39,649 nt of DNA from Caldifarciminota bacterium UBA1063 (GCA_002316275.1 DCDE01000003.1:1-39649); one strand, 5' to 3'; shown: positions 1-9,090, counted from the first letter of the stretch. Notes: generated from the sequence alone by a model not told the origin. Translations and numbers: made by a program.

Positions 1-1554
1 CTAATCCAGGAATTCTTTAAAGACAGGCCTTCGGTCTCACTTATTTTTGGCATAACAGGAAGTGGAAAAACAAGAGTGTACTCTTGGATGATTGAAAAAA
101 TTTTGGAAGAAGGTAAATCTGCCCTCGTTATGGTACCTGAAATTGCTCTAACCCCACAAGTTTTCAACTATTTTAACCATATTTTCAAAGGCCAGGTTGT
201 ATATTACCATTCCCGCTTATCTCAGTCGGAAAGGAGATGGATCTTCAAAGAAGTCAGGGAGGGTAACAAAAAAATCGTAATAGGCCCAAGATCCAGCCTA
301 TTTCTCCCTATCAAGAATCTGGGTATTATAGTTATCGATGAAGAGCATGACTCATCGTATAAAGAGATAGAAAAGAATCCAGCTTATCATGCAAGGGATG
401 TAGCTATCAAACTTGGAGAAATCCTCAAAATTCCCATCATCTTAGGCAGTGCCAGCCCTTCACTTGAATCCTACTACAAGACTTCTACTGGGGAATACCA
501 TATGTACAAGTTAACTGAAAGAGTGCCCCAGTACCGGTCACCGGAGATCGGAATCATCGACCTCAGAAAAAGGAGAGGAGAATACCTTATTTCCATCGAA
601 CTCTTGAACGAGATTCAGAAGAACCTAAACGAAAATAAGCAGGTAATACTCTTTTTGAATAGGAGGGGACATTCTACATTTCTTATGTGCACTGAGTGTG
701 GCAATATTTTCCAGTGTCCTCACTGCTCAGTAAACCTTGTTTTTCACAAACTGGATCACAGACTCCATTGCCACATTTGTAATTATACTTACCAAATACC
801 AGAAATATGTCCCAACTGTGGATCCATGAAACTAAAACTTAGGGGCACAGGAACGCAGAAAGTTGAAGAAGCAGTGAAGAACTATTTTCCCGACGTTGAG
901 ATGGCAAGATTTGATCTCGATGCCTTTCTAAAAGAAGGGCTTAATGAGAAAGCTTTCAAAGATTTCTTCCAAGGGAAGTTAAAACTCCTCGTGGGAACCA
1001 AGATGGTGGGCAAGGGATTTGATTTCCCTGGTTTAGGGCTTGTTGGTGTTATAAACGCAGATATCGGGCTTGGTCTCCCCGATTTCCGCGCAGAAGAAAA
1101 AGTTTTTCAGCTTATTTTACAAATTGCGGGAAGGATTAGAACCGGAGGAAAGGTATTGATCCAAACTTACAACCCAGAATCCAGGGCAATAAAGTACGCC
1201 AGCGCCATGGATTACGAGTCATTCGCAGAGAGTGAACTAAAAGAAAGAGAACAATTTGCATACCCACCTTTTTACAATTTAACACTACTTGAATTTTCCG
1301 GACAAAATACAGAAGATCTTGTAAAACATGCAGAATCAATAAGAAAGAGACTCTTGGATATAAACCCTTCTGGACTTGAAGTTCTGGGTCCTGTTCCTTC
1401 ACCCGTGGCAAAAAAGGGAGGAAACTACTTCGTGCGGTTAATCCTAAAATACCTTGACAGAAACTTCCCCCTAAAACTTAATTTTCTCAAAGACATAAAG
1501 TTACCACGAAACATAACATTTTCCATCGATGTAGACCCACAAGACCTGCTTTAG
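1..1554 (+). CDS. priA: Primosomal replication restart helicase PriA (5'-truncated)
   Basis: PriA is the 3'-to-5' superfamily 2 helicase that reloads the replisome at collapsed forks. The frame is open from base 1. It shows the Walker A motif GITGSGKT (bases 55-78), so the first possible start, GTG at 76, lies inside the gene and the true start is left of the window. Other visible signatures are the DEEH box (VIDEEHDSSYK), the eight-Cys PriA zinc region (CTECG, CPHC, CHIC, CPNCG) and the helicase C motifs (LVGTKMVGKGFDFPGL; QIAGRIRTGG). About 518 codons are present against roughly 730 in the family, so the N-terminal DNA-binding part is missing. Motif VI normally reads AGRAGR; here the second Arg is displaced by one residue. 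The stop lies 2 bp from the stop of the convergent phospholipase-D-like gene. Confidence 0.96.
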   Translation, partial: LIQEFFKDRPSVSLIFGITGSGKTRVYSWMIEKILEEGKSALVMVPEIALTPQVFNYFNHIFKGQVVYYHSRLSQSERRWIFKEVREGNKKIVIGPRSSLFLPIKNLGIIVIDEEHDSSYKEIEKNPAYHARDVAIKLGEILKIPIILGSASPSLESYYKTSTGEYHMYKLTERVPQYRSPEIGIIDLRKRRGEYLISIELLNEIQKNLNENKQVILFLNRRGHSTFLMCTECGNIFQCPHCSVNLVFHKLDHRLHCHICNYTYQIPEICPNCGSMKLKLRGTGTQKVEEAVKNYFPDVEMARFDLDAFLKEGLNEKAFKDFFQGKLKLLVGTKMVGKGFDFPGLGLVGVINADIGLGLPDFRAEEKVFQLILQIAGRIRTGGKVLIQTYNPESRAIKYASAMDYESFAESELKEREQFAYPPFYNLTLLEFSGQNTEDLVKHAESIRKRLLDINPSGLEVLGPVPSPVAKKGGNYFVRLILKYLDRNFPLKLNFLKDIKLPRNITFSIDVDPQDLL

Positions 1555-1556
1555 AC

Positions 1557-2867
1557 TCAATTAACTTTCAATATTTTTATCCAAATGTTACTTTCTTTTG
1601 GGATAACAATATATATCCCTTGTGGACACTTTTCCCCTCGTAAATCTAATCCTCTCCACTCATTTGAGTCCTCACTTTCGGTAATAAGTCTACCTGATAG
1701 ATCATAAACCCTATATCCGTAGAAATCGAAAGCCACTTTGTTGCCTATAAAGAGTATGAACAGTGATGGCGCTATAGTTTCTTCTCTAACACCCACCGCT
1801 TCACTGTACCTCATTTTAAACTCTTGCCAGTAAAGTTCTGCAAGGTTTCTATTCTTAATGATAATTGTATTCTCGTCATTTTCTTCGTTCCCATTGTTAC
1901 TCCAGTTCATAGAGCCTGTAATCACAATTTCTCTGTCAATTACCATCATCTTGTGATGCAATAGTCCATAATCAGAAGGCAAACGATCCCTATACACTGG
2001 AAGTCCAACAGTATCAGCTAAAAATCTAAAGACCGAACTTGGCGAACCTACATCTGAAGCATCGTGCACCCCGCCAATAAACACCCCCCTTTGAAAAGCT
2101 TCAGCCATTGCATCTGCCAGATCGTGTCTCGTGTAACTATATATTAGGTACCCTATGGAGTCTGCAGAATTACTCACAAAATCTACTAAAAACTGAATCG
2201 GCCTGTTTTGAGGGGAAAAGTAAACCCAAATGGAGTCACCATTTACAACAAAAAGATGCTGTGGATATACCTCAATTTTTCTGCTTCCAGTCCTGCAGAG
2301 AAGGGTATCAGGAATATCCCCTGTGTCACCCCACATCTGATTGAATTCAAAAAAATAAGGAGTAGCAACGGCATGACTATTAATGATAATTACATTCTCT
2401 GCGTTAAGCCTCGTATACTCCGAAGCGTTATAACTACCCGTCCAGAGGTAATCATTTGTAGTATCAGCATCTCGATAGTCCCTTACAACAAATTTGTTGT
2501 GCATTATGTGGCCGGTAGAGTTTGGACCCATTCCTTCATGTATTACTGGAATTCCATGGGCTCTCATACTGTCCATATACGCTCTGAAGTAATAACTAGA
2601 ATCCGTTATAACTCGCACCTTTACACCTCGGTTCCCAGCAGTTATTATAGCTTTGGCTACAGTATCTCTAAAGATCTCATAAAAACAAATATCAAGAGAA
2701 TGCTCAGCTCCAGCAATAAATCTAGCTAACTTATAGTCAAGTGTGTCAGAATCAAAGTATGTCGTCCAGAAGCTTCCAGAACCTCCATTGAAACCAGGCC
2801 CTGAGCTGTTAGAAGCAACAGTAGCAAACGAAATAAGTAATGATAACGTGGCGAGAAGAATCTTCAC
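1557..2867 (-). CDS. Secreted phospholipase D-like protein with C-terminal sorting-like domain
   Basis: This is a 436-residue PLD-superfamily protein (nuclease or phosphodiesterase type). It has an N-terminal signal peptide (residues 1-18, MKILLATLSLLISFATVA). It also has two HKD motifs: H123-x-K125-x4-D130 with GSYN after it, and H304-x-K306-x4-D311 with GSMNWS after it. Both half-sites look intact, so it should be catalytically active, but the substrate cannot be told. The last ~50 residues (VYDLSGRLI ... GIYIV ... KILKV) resemble a Por/T9SS type A sorting or FlgD-like beta-sandwich, which suggests export to the surface or medium. The start is GTG; GTGA overlaps the stop of the upstream gene by 4 nt, so the two genes are translationally coupled. 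Function in nucleic-acid scavenging or lipid cleavage is inference. Confidence 0.85.
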   Translation of the reverse strand: MKILLATLSLLISFATVASNSSGPGFNGGSGSFWTTYFDSDTLDYKLARFIAGAEHSLDICFYEIFRDTVAKAIITAGNRGVKVRVITDSSYYFRAYMDSMRAHGIPVIHEGMGPNSTGHIMHNKFVVRDYRDADTTNDYLWTGSYNASEYTRLNAENVIIINSHAVATPYFFEFNQMWGDTGDIPDTLLCRTGSRKIEVYPQHLFVVNGDSIWVYFSPQNRPIQFLVDFVSNSADSIGYLIYSYTRHDLADAMAEAFQRGVFIGGVHDASDVGSPSSVFRFLADTVGLPVYRDRLPSDYGLLHHKMMVIDREIVITGSMNWSNNGNEENDENTIIIKNRNLAELYWQEFKMRYSEAVGVREETIAPSLFILFIGNKVAFDFYGYRVYDLSGRLITESEDSNEWRGLDLRGEKCPQGIYIVIPKESNIWIKILKVN

Positions 2868-3916
2868 TCTACAACCACCTTACTGAACAAACCATCAATA
2901 TCTCTCACAAAATAAAGCCCTGGTACAATCTTTAAAACTTCACGCCCCGCAAGGTCATAAAATTTTATACCGCCTCTCAGCATCAAGTCCGCAGCGCTTA
3001 GAGTGATTATCTTAGCCTCTTTTCCTTCATGCACGCTTTCTGGAATAGCAGCCTCACCACCCATGAGCCACAAAGTTGCATTCAATATTATCACAGAATC
3101 GCTATACATAGACCAGTTATCATAAAGATTGTCCTGAAGGTCACCAGTTCCATCATCACATGGTGATGAGTCACCCAGTCCAGCAAAACGACCATTTCCG
3201 TAATATCCATAGAAAAACATGATACTATCACAATCTTGTTCCGCCCCAGGGACCCACACTAACCCAGAAGCGCTGTAGTTTATTGAAGTGTCAAGCGTAG
3301 CGCACGTTCCACTCCAAAAACCGAGAGACTGCACCATCCCGAAAGAGCCATTATAAATAGAATTCCCCTCGTCATGCAAAACATTTGTTGATGCGCCTGA
3401 AAAACTATTGGGCCTCTCACCTGTAACATTGAAATGAACTCCAAGATAGCTTTCAAAAGCATGATTAAAAACTCTGGGGGAATCCCATCCATCACCATCC
3501 CGATCTGAGGAGTTGTGATCGGCAACCATGAAAAAACCTCCACCATTAGCCATAAATCCTAAAATTGCAGCAACTTCGTCATCTGCTAAAACATTTTGAG
3601 GCTCCACCATAACAAACACATCAAAATTTGATAAATCCAAAGGATTTGATGAGTTCCCGTAAGTAATCCCATATGAAGGAAGCAATGTAATTACCTCATA
3701 GCCAAGTAAATAAAGAGCATACCCCCAAGAGGATATGGCGCCATCCCAATCTGTAGGCCCTGAAGGATTTACCGGTTGTGGGTACGGATAGTTATGATCG
3801 ATCACCCAGTCGGCATTCCCGGCGGTTTCATTCTTTGTATTGTCAAAAAGAACTCTACCAGCATTGACACGGGACACTAAAAATATTAGCAAAAACACAT
3901 ATAAAACAGTCTTAAT
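2864..3916 (-). CDS. Secreted GATase-like/DUF4350-like protein with C-terminal sorting-like tail
   Basis: I do not recognise a precise family. The N-terminal half (around FDVFVMVEPQNVLADDEVAA and NGGGFFMVADH) has the alternating strand pattern of a class I glutamine-amidotransferase-like Rossmann domain, followed by an acidic DRDGDGWD loop like a Ca2+-binding loop. The C-terminus (KFYDLAGREVLKI, GLYFV, SKVVVE) matches the sorting-like tail of its neighbour. GTG at 3898 gives a signal peptide without basic residues and has no well-spaced ribosome site. ATT at 3916 gives IKTVLYVFLLIFLVSRVNA, a complete signal peptide, 7 nt after GGAGG. I therefore extend the gene to 3916 as a rare ATT start; the alternative is 3898. 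It is coupled to the downstream PLD-like gene. Confidence 0.7.
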   Translation of the reverse strand: MKTVLYVFLLIFLVSRVNAGRVLFDNTKNETAGNADWVIDHNYPYPQPVNPSGPTDWDGAISSWGYALYLLGYEVITLLPSYGITYGNSSNPLDLSNFDVFVMVEPQNVLADDEVAAILGFMANGGGFFMVADHNSSDRDGDGWDSPRVFNHAFESYLGVHFNVTGERPNSFSGASTNVLHDEGNSIYNGSFGMVQSLGFWSGTCATLDTSINYSASGLVWVPGAEQDCDSIMFFYGYYGNGRFAGLGDSSPCDDGTGDLQDNLYDNWSMYSDSVIILNATLWLMGGEAAIPESVHEGKEAKIITLSAADLMLRGGIKFYDLAGREVLKIVPGLYFVRDIDGLFSKVVVE

Positions 3917-3947
3917 TCCTCCACCTCCAGTCCATTTTATGAATAAA

Positions 3948-3953
3948 ATTATA
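3948..3953 (-). promoter_or_regulatory. Candidate -10 box before the secreted-protein pair
   Basis: A TATAAT hexamer on the minus strand lies in the 65-nt gap between mtaB and the GATase-like gene. No convincing -35 box is seen at 16-18 nt. Read-through from the mtaB operon is equally possible. Confidence 0.3.
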
Positions 3954-3981
3954 AATCATATCTAAAGAAAAAATTCCGATA

Positions 3982-5187
3982 TCAGAAAAGTGGCTTTGCT
4001 AATAGTGCAAGATCCATCCTTTCTATGGTGTAGAAACGGTGTACCTTCCCAATCTGGAGGTACTGATTTTCAGGGATCAGCAGTTTCATATAGTTATCAG
4101 TGGTAATACGAAAGAAACCACTTTCATGGCTTTCAACCACTCCTCGAACCTCCTTTCCAATGTAGCTCTCAAGATAAGCTTCTTTCTTTTCTCGCGCTAA
4201 TTGAAGTAATTTCTCCTTTCTTCTCTTCACTAAAAACGATGGCAAAGGCTTTAAAGAACTTGCTTGCGTGCCAGGCCTTGGAGAAAACTCAAAAATATGA
4301 AGGTAAGCGAAGGGTAAACTTTCTATCAGCTTGAAAGATTCTTCAAAATCCATTTCCGTTTCTTCAGGATAGCCAACTATTATGTCGCTTCCAATAGCCA
4401 AATTGTTCACCTCAGTGTAAAGCATCTCAATAAGTTCCACATAGTACTCAAGCTTATATGGCCTCTTCATAAGTTTTAGAATCCTGCCTGATCCATGTTG
4501 AAGTGGCAGGTGTAGGTGAGGGAGTACAACTCCTGACTTCATAAGTTCAACAATTTCTCGAGTTATATGAATAGGGGATATAGATGACAACCTTATCCGC
4601 AGTCCAGAAAAACAATCATGTAACCTATAAATCAAATCACTAAGCCGCATGCCCCATTCCCTTCCCCACTCACCAGTTTGTATGCCGGTCAGCACGATTT
4701 CCATCACGCCGTTACTCCATAAATTCTCGACTTCACGAATGATGTCTTGCATTTCCCGCGATTGCGAAGAACCTCTAACCTGTGGTACAACACAGTAAGA
4801 GCATCGGAAATTACAGCCTTCCTGAATCTTTATATTGACTCTAATCCTCATGAAAGGTTTGTCTAATATCCCAGGATCGACTAAATCGAGTTCCTTAATT
4901 AAGCCTTTAAGATTACCTGCATAGAATACTCCATCCATCGCCCTTAACATCGGATAGCACCCAAATACTGCAATTTTTGCAGAGGGATTAAGCCTTCTCA
5001 CCTGTGAGATGTATCTTCTCGTATCTCTTTCTGCGCGGTGTGTTACAATACAACTTGCAATAGCTACAACATCTGCATTTGATGAGTTCGAAGCTAATTC
5101 CTGACCACTTTTTAATACTGCATTACAGAAATAATCTACATAATATTGATTAAGTCTGCAACCGAAGCTCTTTACGAAATACTTCAA
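3982..5187 (-). CDS. mtaB: MiaB-family tRNA methylthiotransferase (MtaB-like)
   Basis: This is a radical SAM methylthiotransferase. MtaB converts t6A37 of tRNA to ms2t6A. It has 401 residues. The N-terminal UPF0004 domain carries the auxiliary-cluster cysteines C10 (SFGCRLNQ), C46 (SCIVTHRAERDTR) and C77 (FGC). The radical SAM CxxxCxxC is C125/C129/C132 (GCNFRCSYC), followed by VRGSSQSR. The C-terminal ~60 residues fit a TRAM domain. The SCxVTxxAxRxxR string is more typical of MtaB than of MiaB or RimO. The start is TTG (TTG-AAG-TAT) with only a weak ribosome site, 13 nt after the rpsA stop, so it is probably translated from the cmk-plsC-ispH-rpsA transcript. RimO or an unassigned paralogue is less likely. 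Confidence 0.87.
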   Translation of the reverse strand: MKYFVKSFGCRLNQYYVDYFCNAVLKSGQELASNSSNADVVAIASCIVTHRAERDTRRYISQVRRLNPSAKIAVFGCYPMLRAMDGVFYAGNLKGLIKELDLVDPGILDKPFMRIRVNIKIQEGCNFRCSYCVVPQVRGSSQSREMQDIIREVENLWSNGVMEIVLTGIQTGEWGREWGMRLSDLIYRLHDCFSGLRIRLSSISPIHITREIVELMKSGVVLPHLHLPLQHGSGRILKLMKRPYKLEYYVELIEMLYTEVNNLAIGSDIIVGYPEETEMDFEESFKLIESLPFAYLHIFEFSPRPGTQASSLKPLPSFLVKRRKEKLLQLAREKKEAYLESYIGKEVRGVVESHESGFFRITTDNYMKLLIPENQYLQIGKVHRFYTIERMDLALLAKPLF

Positions 5188-5200
5188 TGGACGAATGTTC

Positions 5201-6925
5201 TTACTCTTCTGGTTCTTCCATTATGTTCTTAAGCTCTTCAAGCTTCTGTAATTCTTGTCTCAAGATTTCCCCAAGGTTAAGTCTCACAGGCTCGGATCTG
5301 AAGGAAGTTGCAATAGTTTCTGTTTCTTCTTCTTTTCGCCGTTCCGGCTTTGCAGTAGCTTTATAAAACTCTCTTTCAGAGAGCGTAATTCTCTTCTTCA
5401 CAGGTTCAACCTTAAAGACCTTTAAATTAAGCTCTTCCCCAACATGATAGTTTTCAGAAGGATCGCCTTTTTTCTGCAGCTGGCTTACCGGCACGAACCC
5501 TTCCAGTGCACCCTGAATCTCCACGTAAATTCCACGTTCATTAATTTCTGTAACTGTCGCTTTTATCTCGGTACCAGGTAGTAAAGTCTTTTCAATCTCA
5601 TCCCAGGGGTTGGGGCGCGTATGTTTCAAACTGAGCATTACCATTCTGCCCTTTTTGTCTGCCGAAAGCACCTTGAAACGCAGCTTCTGACCTTTCCTCA
5701 AAGCTTCTTCGGGTGATCTGTACTTCTTTGTCCAAGAAATATCGCCAACGTGAAGATATCCTTGAATCCCATCGCCAAGTTCTATGTATGCACCTTGATT
5801 ATCAAAATCTTTTATTGTCCCCTTCACAATAGTTCCGACAGCATATTCCTCGTCAATCATTGACCAGGGATCGGGCGTGGCTTGTTTCATTCCAAGGGAA
5901 ATCCGCTGCTTTTCCACTTCAACATTTAGAACCACCACATCCACTTTGTCACCCTCTTTCACCATCTCTGAAGGATGAATCGGGGTTTTTCCCCACCGCA
6001 TCTCAGTTATATGTATTAAACCTTCAATGGTGGGCTCAAGCTCAACAATAACCCCAAAATCAAGGATCTTCTTTACCGTAGCCCTGTGAACAGAACCAAG
6101 GGGATATTTCTTTGCAACCTGCTCGAAAGGATGTGGCTGCAATTGTTTGTATCCAAGGGATAGCTTATTGTTTTCAGGATCAATATCAAGAATTTTTACT
6201 CTCACCTGCTCTTCTGGTTTGAGAATACTCTGAATATCGTCTACTCTGGTCCAGGAAAGATCCGAAATGTGTATAAGGCCATCCACTCCTCCAATATCTA
6301 CGAAAACACCAAAATCGGTAATGTTCTTAACCACACCCTCAACAACGTCACCTACCTTTAACGCCATTAGTTTCATCCTCTGAGCTTCCATTTCCATTTC
6401 TACTACTTCTTTCCTAGATACTACGATATTTTTCCTCTGGCGATTAAGCTTAATCACCTTAACTTTTATTGTTTTACCGACAAATGAGCTTATACTTTTA
6501 ACCTTTTTAACATCTATCTGAGAACCTGGTAAAAATGCGTCTACTCCAAAAATTTCCACAATCAATCCGCCTTTTATCTGCCGAATCACCTTTGCTTCAA
6601 CAATTTCATCATTCTTATATATTTCGTTGATCTTATCCCAAACCATAAGAAAATCTGCTTTATGCTTAGAAACAATGGTCCTTCCATCTTTACCATCGAT
6701 GACATCCACATACACGTACACTTCACTTCCGGGTTTTAAATCTGGGTCCTTAAACTCTACTCTTGGGCAGACACCCTCAGACTTTGTACCTATATCTATA
6801 AAAACCTCTTGAGGAGTAACTTTTACCACCACCCCTCTTACTACTTCACCCTCCCTCGGAACCACTATGCTTTTTTGCAGAAGTTCTGCAAACTCATTAT
6901 CCCTCATCAACTTTTCTTTCTCCAT
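5201..6925 (-). CDS. rpsA: 30S ribosomal protein S1, six S1 domains
   Basis: S1 binds mRNA on the small subunit and helps load messages with weak or structured leaders. The 574-residue protein has six S1/OB repeats at about residues 22-90, 105-170, 190-258, 275-345, 360-430 and 447-515. Repeats 3-5 show the classical FGVFVDI, GLIHISDLSW and IEGLIHITEMRW-type cores. Repeats 1 and 2 are diverged, as in Gram-negative S1, where they contact the ribosome. The C-terminal ~45 residues are charged and not S1-like. The start is ATG 5 nt after GGGGG and overlaps the end of ispH by 29 nt. This ispH-S1 adjacency resembles the ispH-rpsA fusions of clostridia, but here the frames are separate. An active six-domain S1 fits the mix of leaderless and led messages predicted in the window. 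Confidence 0.95.
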   Translation of the reverse strand: MEKEKLMRDNEFAELLQKSIVVPREGEVVRGVVVKVTPQEVFIDIGTKSEGVCPRVEFKDPDLKPGSEVYVYVDVIDGKDGRTIVSKHKADFLMVWDKINEIYKNDEIVEAKVIRQIKGGLIVEIFGVDAFLPGSQIDVKKVKSISSFVGKTIKVKVIKLNRQRKNIVVSRKEVVEMEMEAQRMKLMALKVGDVVEGVVKNITDFGVFVDIGGVDGLIHISDLSWTRVDDIQSILKPEEQVRVKILDIDPENNKLSLGYKQLQPHPFEQVAKKYPLGSVHRATVKKILDFGVIVELEPTIEGLIHITEMRWGKTPIHPSEMVKEGDKVDVVVLNVEVEKQRISLGMKQATPDPWSMIDEEYAVGTIVKGTIKDFDNQGAYIELGDGIQGYLHVGDISWTKKYRSPEEALRKGQKLRFKVLSADKKGRMVMLSLKHTRPNPWDEIEKTLLPGTEIKATVTEINERGIYVEIQGALEGFVPVSQLQKKGDPSENYHVGEELNLKVFKVEPVKKRITLSEREFYKATAKPERRKEEETETIATSFRSEPVRLNLGEILRQELQKLEELKNIMEEPEE

Positions 6926-7775
6926 AAGTTCCCCCTTTTAAAAGTATATTAATTTTCTTATACACTTCTTCAACTATTTCAGGTGGTGTAGAAGCACCAG
7001 CTGAAACACCTACAGTACTTACATTATAAAACCACTCCTCCATTAATTCATTAGGAAATTCGATTAGATAAGCTCTCTTGCAGTTTCTAGAAGCAATTTC
7101 ATATAATCTTCTCGTATTAGAGCTATTTTTCCCTCCAACGATAACCATCACTTCCACTTCTCTTGAGAGCTCTTCGACCTCATCCTGTCTCCTTTGAGTT
7201 GTGTTACACCTAGTGTTTGCAAAACGAACTTCATTAGCCTCCTTGACAAGCAATCCCATAATGTCCTCCACCATATCCAACCTCGAGGTGGTCTGAGCGA
7301 CAACACCAACTCGTTTATTTCTTATTAAACTTACATCCAGTTCTTTTTGTGAGGATACTACAAGTGCTTTTCCTTCAGTCTGCCCAACAATCCCTATTAC
7401 CTCAGGATGGTCCTTCGTTCCAATCACAAGGACTACATATCCCTCTTCATAAAATTTTTTCGCCCACCACTGCGCCTTTGCCACAAAGGGACACGTACAA
7501 TCAATAATAGTTTTCCCAAATTCTTTCGCCCTTTCGTATATCTCGGGAGGTACTCCATGAGTTCTCACCAGCACGTGGCTTTTTTTACTCTGCTCTATAC
7601 TATCAACTACTTCTACACCTTTTCTTCTTAGTTCACCTACTACATACTCATTATGTATAATTGGTCCAAGGCTATCAAAACTGATGCCTCGTTCAAGATT
7701 CGTTAAAGCTATTTCAAGGGCGCGTCTCACCCCGAAACAGAAACCATATTCTTCTGTAAGCTTAACCTCTGGCAT
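6897..7775 (-). CDS. ispH: 4-hydroxy-3-methylbut-2-enyl diphosphate reductase IspH
   Basis: IspH is the last enzyme of the MEP pathway. It reduces HMBPP to IPP and DMAPP using a [4Fe-4S] cluster. The 292-residue protein has the three cluster cysteines: C13 in GFCFGVRRAL, C95 in IDCTCPFV and C190 in NTRCNTTQRRQ. It also has the substrate-site motifs RTHGVPP, the catalytic Glu of HPEV, and SAGASTPPEIVEEV. Length and motif order are normal for the family. The gene overlaps plsC by 14 nt and rpsA by 29 nt in a tight operon. With dxs (20121) and ispE (34363) elsewhere in the window, it shows that this organism makes isoprenoids by the MEP route. Confidence 0.97.
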   Translation of the reverse strand: MPEVKLTEEYGFCFGVRRALEIALTNLERGISFDSLGPIIHNEYVVGELRRKGVEVVDSIEQSKKSHVLVRTHGVPPEIYERAKEFGKTIIDCTCPFVAKAQWWAKKFYEEGYVVLVIGTKDHPEVIGIVGQTEGKALVVSSQKELDVSLIRNKRVGVVAQTTSRLDMVEDIMGLLVKEANEVRFANTRCNTTQRRQDEVEELSREVEVMVIVGGKNSSNTRRLYEIASRNCKRAYLIEFPNELMEEWFYNVSTVGVSAGASTPPEIVEEVYKKINILLKGGTYGERKVDEG

Positions 7776-8370
7776 ACAATTCCCTCATTTTACACTCAAT
7801 CTCCCTCGTAAGGTAAAAAACGGGGTTATCATCATTTAAAAAAATTTCGGGCCTAATAGGTTTGCCAAATCTAATCTTTAACTTCCTTTTACCAGTGATC
7901 CAGTCAAGAACATTTCCCTTACTTTCAAAAAGAAATGCCGGAACTACAGGTACCTTCAACCTTAACGACACCAGGGCAGTACCCTCCTTAAGGGGGAGCA
8001 GCAGTTTGTCTTGAGTTCTATTCCTCGTTCCCTCAGGAAAAATTACAAGTGCTTTACCTTCCTTCAATATTGCCATTGCTTTTTTAATTCCGAGAATAGG
8101 ACTATCCCTATCAACGGGAACAGCATTGTAGAAAGAAATTAATTTCCCAAATGCTTTTACTTTCTCGAATAACTCCTTCTTTGCCAAATAAAAGACCTCT
8201 CTCGGCGCTGCTACACCCACGAAAGGTGGATCCCAAAATGAGGTATGGTTAACACAAATAATACATGGACCTTTAGACGGAACATTACGACTACTCAGCA
8301 CCCTCAACCTAAATATCAAGCGGAATGGTACAAAGAGCAAAATTTTCGAAATAAACCACTTTAAACCCAT
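7762..8370 (-). CDS. plsC: 1-acyl-sn-glycerol-3-phosphate acyltransferase (PlsC family)
   Basis: This is a membrane-associated LPLAT that acylates lysophosphatidic acid to phosphatidic acid. The 202-residue protein has the catalytic HX4D box as NHTSFWD (H42 to D47), the glycerol-phosphate motif FPEGTRN (residues 111-117), and a hydrophobic N-terminus (IFLF-rich residues 5-25) that probably inserts into the membrane. It starts with ATG 5 nt after the cmk stop and overlaps ispH. The cmk-plsC-ispH-rpsA order is a familiar housekeeping cluster in several phyla. Confidence 0.92.
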   Translation of the reverse strand: MGLKWFISKILLFVPFRLIFRLRVLSSRNVPSKGPCIICVNHTSFWDPPFVGVAAPREVFYLAKKELFEKVKAFGKLISFYNAVPVDRDSPILGIKKAMAILKEGKALVIFPEGTRNRTQDKLLLPLKEGTALVSLRLKVPVVPAFLFESKGNVLDWITGKRKLKIRFGKPIRPEIFLNDDNPVFYLTREIECKMRELYARG

Positions 8371-8375
8371 TTAAA

Positions 8376-9053
8376 TTATCGGCAGAATCGCCTTCTTACC
8401 TCCTTGAGAATCAGGTCAACCTGTTCCTCAATCGATAAATTCGTAGTATCAATTATATATGCATCATCAGGAACTTTCAAGGGTGAGTGGCTCCTCGTCG
8501 AATCAATCTCATCCCTCATCTTTATTTCTTGGAGAACCTCACGAAAATCAGCATCTGCTCCTCTACTTAAAAGTTCTTTAAAGCGTCTCCTTGCCCTCTC
8601 CTCTGGAGTTGCTTTCATAAAAACCTTCAGGTCAGCATCAGGGAGAACCACTGTACCAATATCACGGCCTTCAATTACTACCCCTCCCTTTTGAGCAAGT
8701 TGCCTTTGAATTTCTACCATTTTCTCCCGTACGAATGGATAAGCTGAAATTGTAGAAACGACACGATCTACTTCTTGAGCTCTTATTTCTTCTGATACAT
8801 CCTCCCCATCCAGATATGTTTTTACTTCGTCATTTGAAACTTCTTGACATATTTTCGTATGTCCCAAAAGCCTTCTCACCGATGCTTCATCATGAGCGTC
8901 CACACCCTCTTTAAGGATCTTCAGAGCTACTGCCCTATACATAGCACCAGTATCTACATGCATAAGTCCCAAAGCTTTCGCCAAAAGCTTTGCTGTGGTA
9001 GTCTTACCCGATCCAGCAGGGCCATCAATTGCAATCTTTAGATTTAAACACAT
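8376..9053 (-). CDS. cmk: Cytidylate kinase
   Basis: Cmk phosphorylates CMP and dCMP. The 225-residue protein shows the P-loop DGPAGSGKTTTAKLLA, the CMP-binding DTGAMYRAVAL, EGRDIGTVVLPDA and RSHSPLKVPDDAYIIDTT, all typical of bacterial Cmk. It is first in the operon cmk-plsC-ispH-rpsA-mtaB. No Shine-Dalgarno sequence precedes the ATG. Instead a TATACT -10 box ends 8 nt before it, so the message is predicted to begin at or within about 2 nt of the start codon. Confidence 0.96.
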   Translation of the reverse strand: MCLNLKIAIDGPAGSGKTTTAKLLAKALGLMHVDTGAMYRAVALKILKEGVDAHDEASVRRLLGHTKICQEVSNDEVKTYLDGEDVSEEIRAQEVDRVVSTISAYPFVREKMVEIQRQLAQKGGVVIEGRDIGTVVLPDADLKVFMKATPEERARRRFKELLSRGADADFREVLQEIKMRDEIDSTRSHSPLKVPDDAYIIDTTNLSIEEQVDLILKEVRRRFCR

Positions 9054-9061
9054 ACAATGTT

Positions 9062-9090
9062 AGTATAAAAAATAAATCATGTGCATTCAA
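9062..9090 (-). promoter_or_regulatory. cmk operon promoter, predicted leaderless
   Basis: On the minus strand TTGAAT (9085-9090), a 17-nt spacer and TATACT (9062-9067) form a strong sigma-70-type promoter. Only 8 nt separate the -10 box from the cmk ATG, which leaves essentially no 5' leader. Confidence 0.65.

Noticed and set aside
2208..2729. Open plus-strand frame of 173 codons opposite the PLD-like gene
   Set aside because: It has no ribosome site, no protein-like pattern, and lies wholly antisense to a gene with intact motifs.
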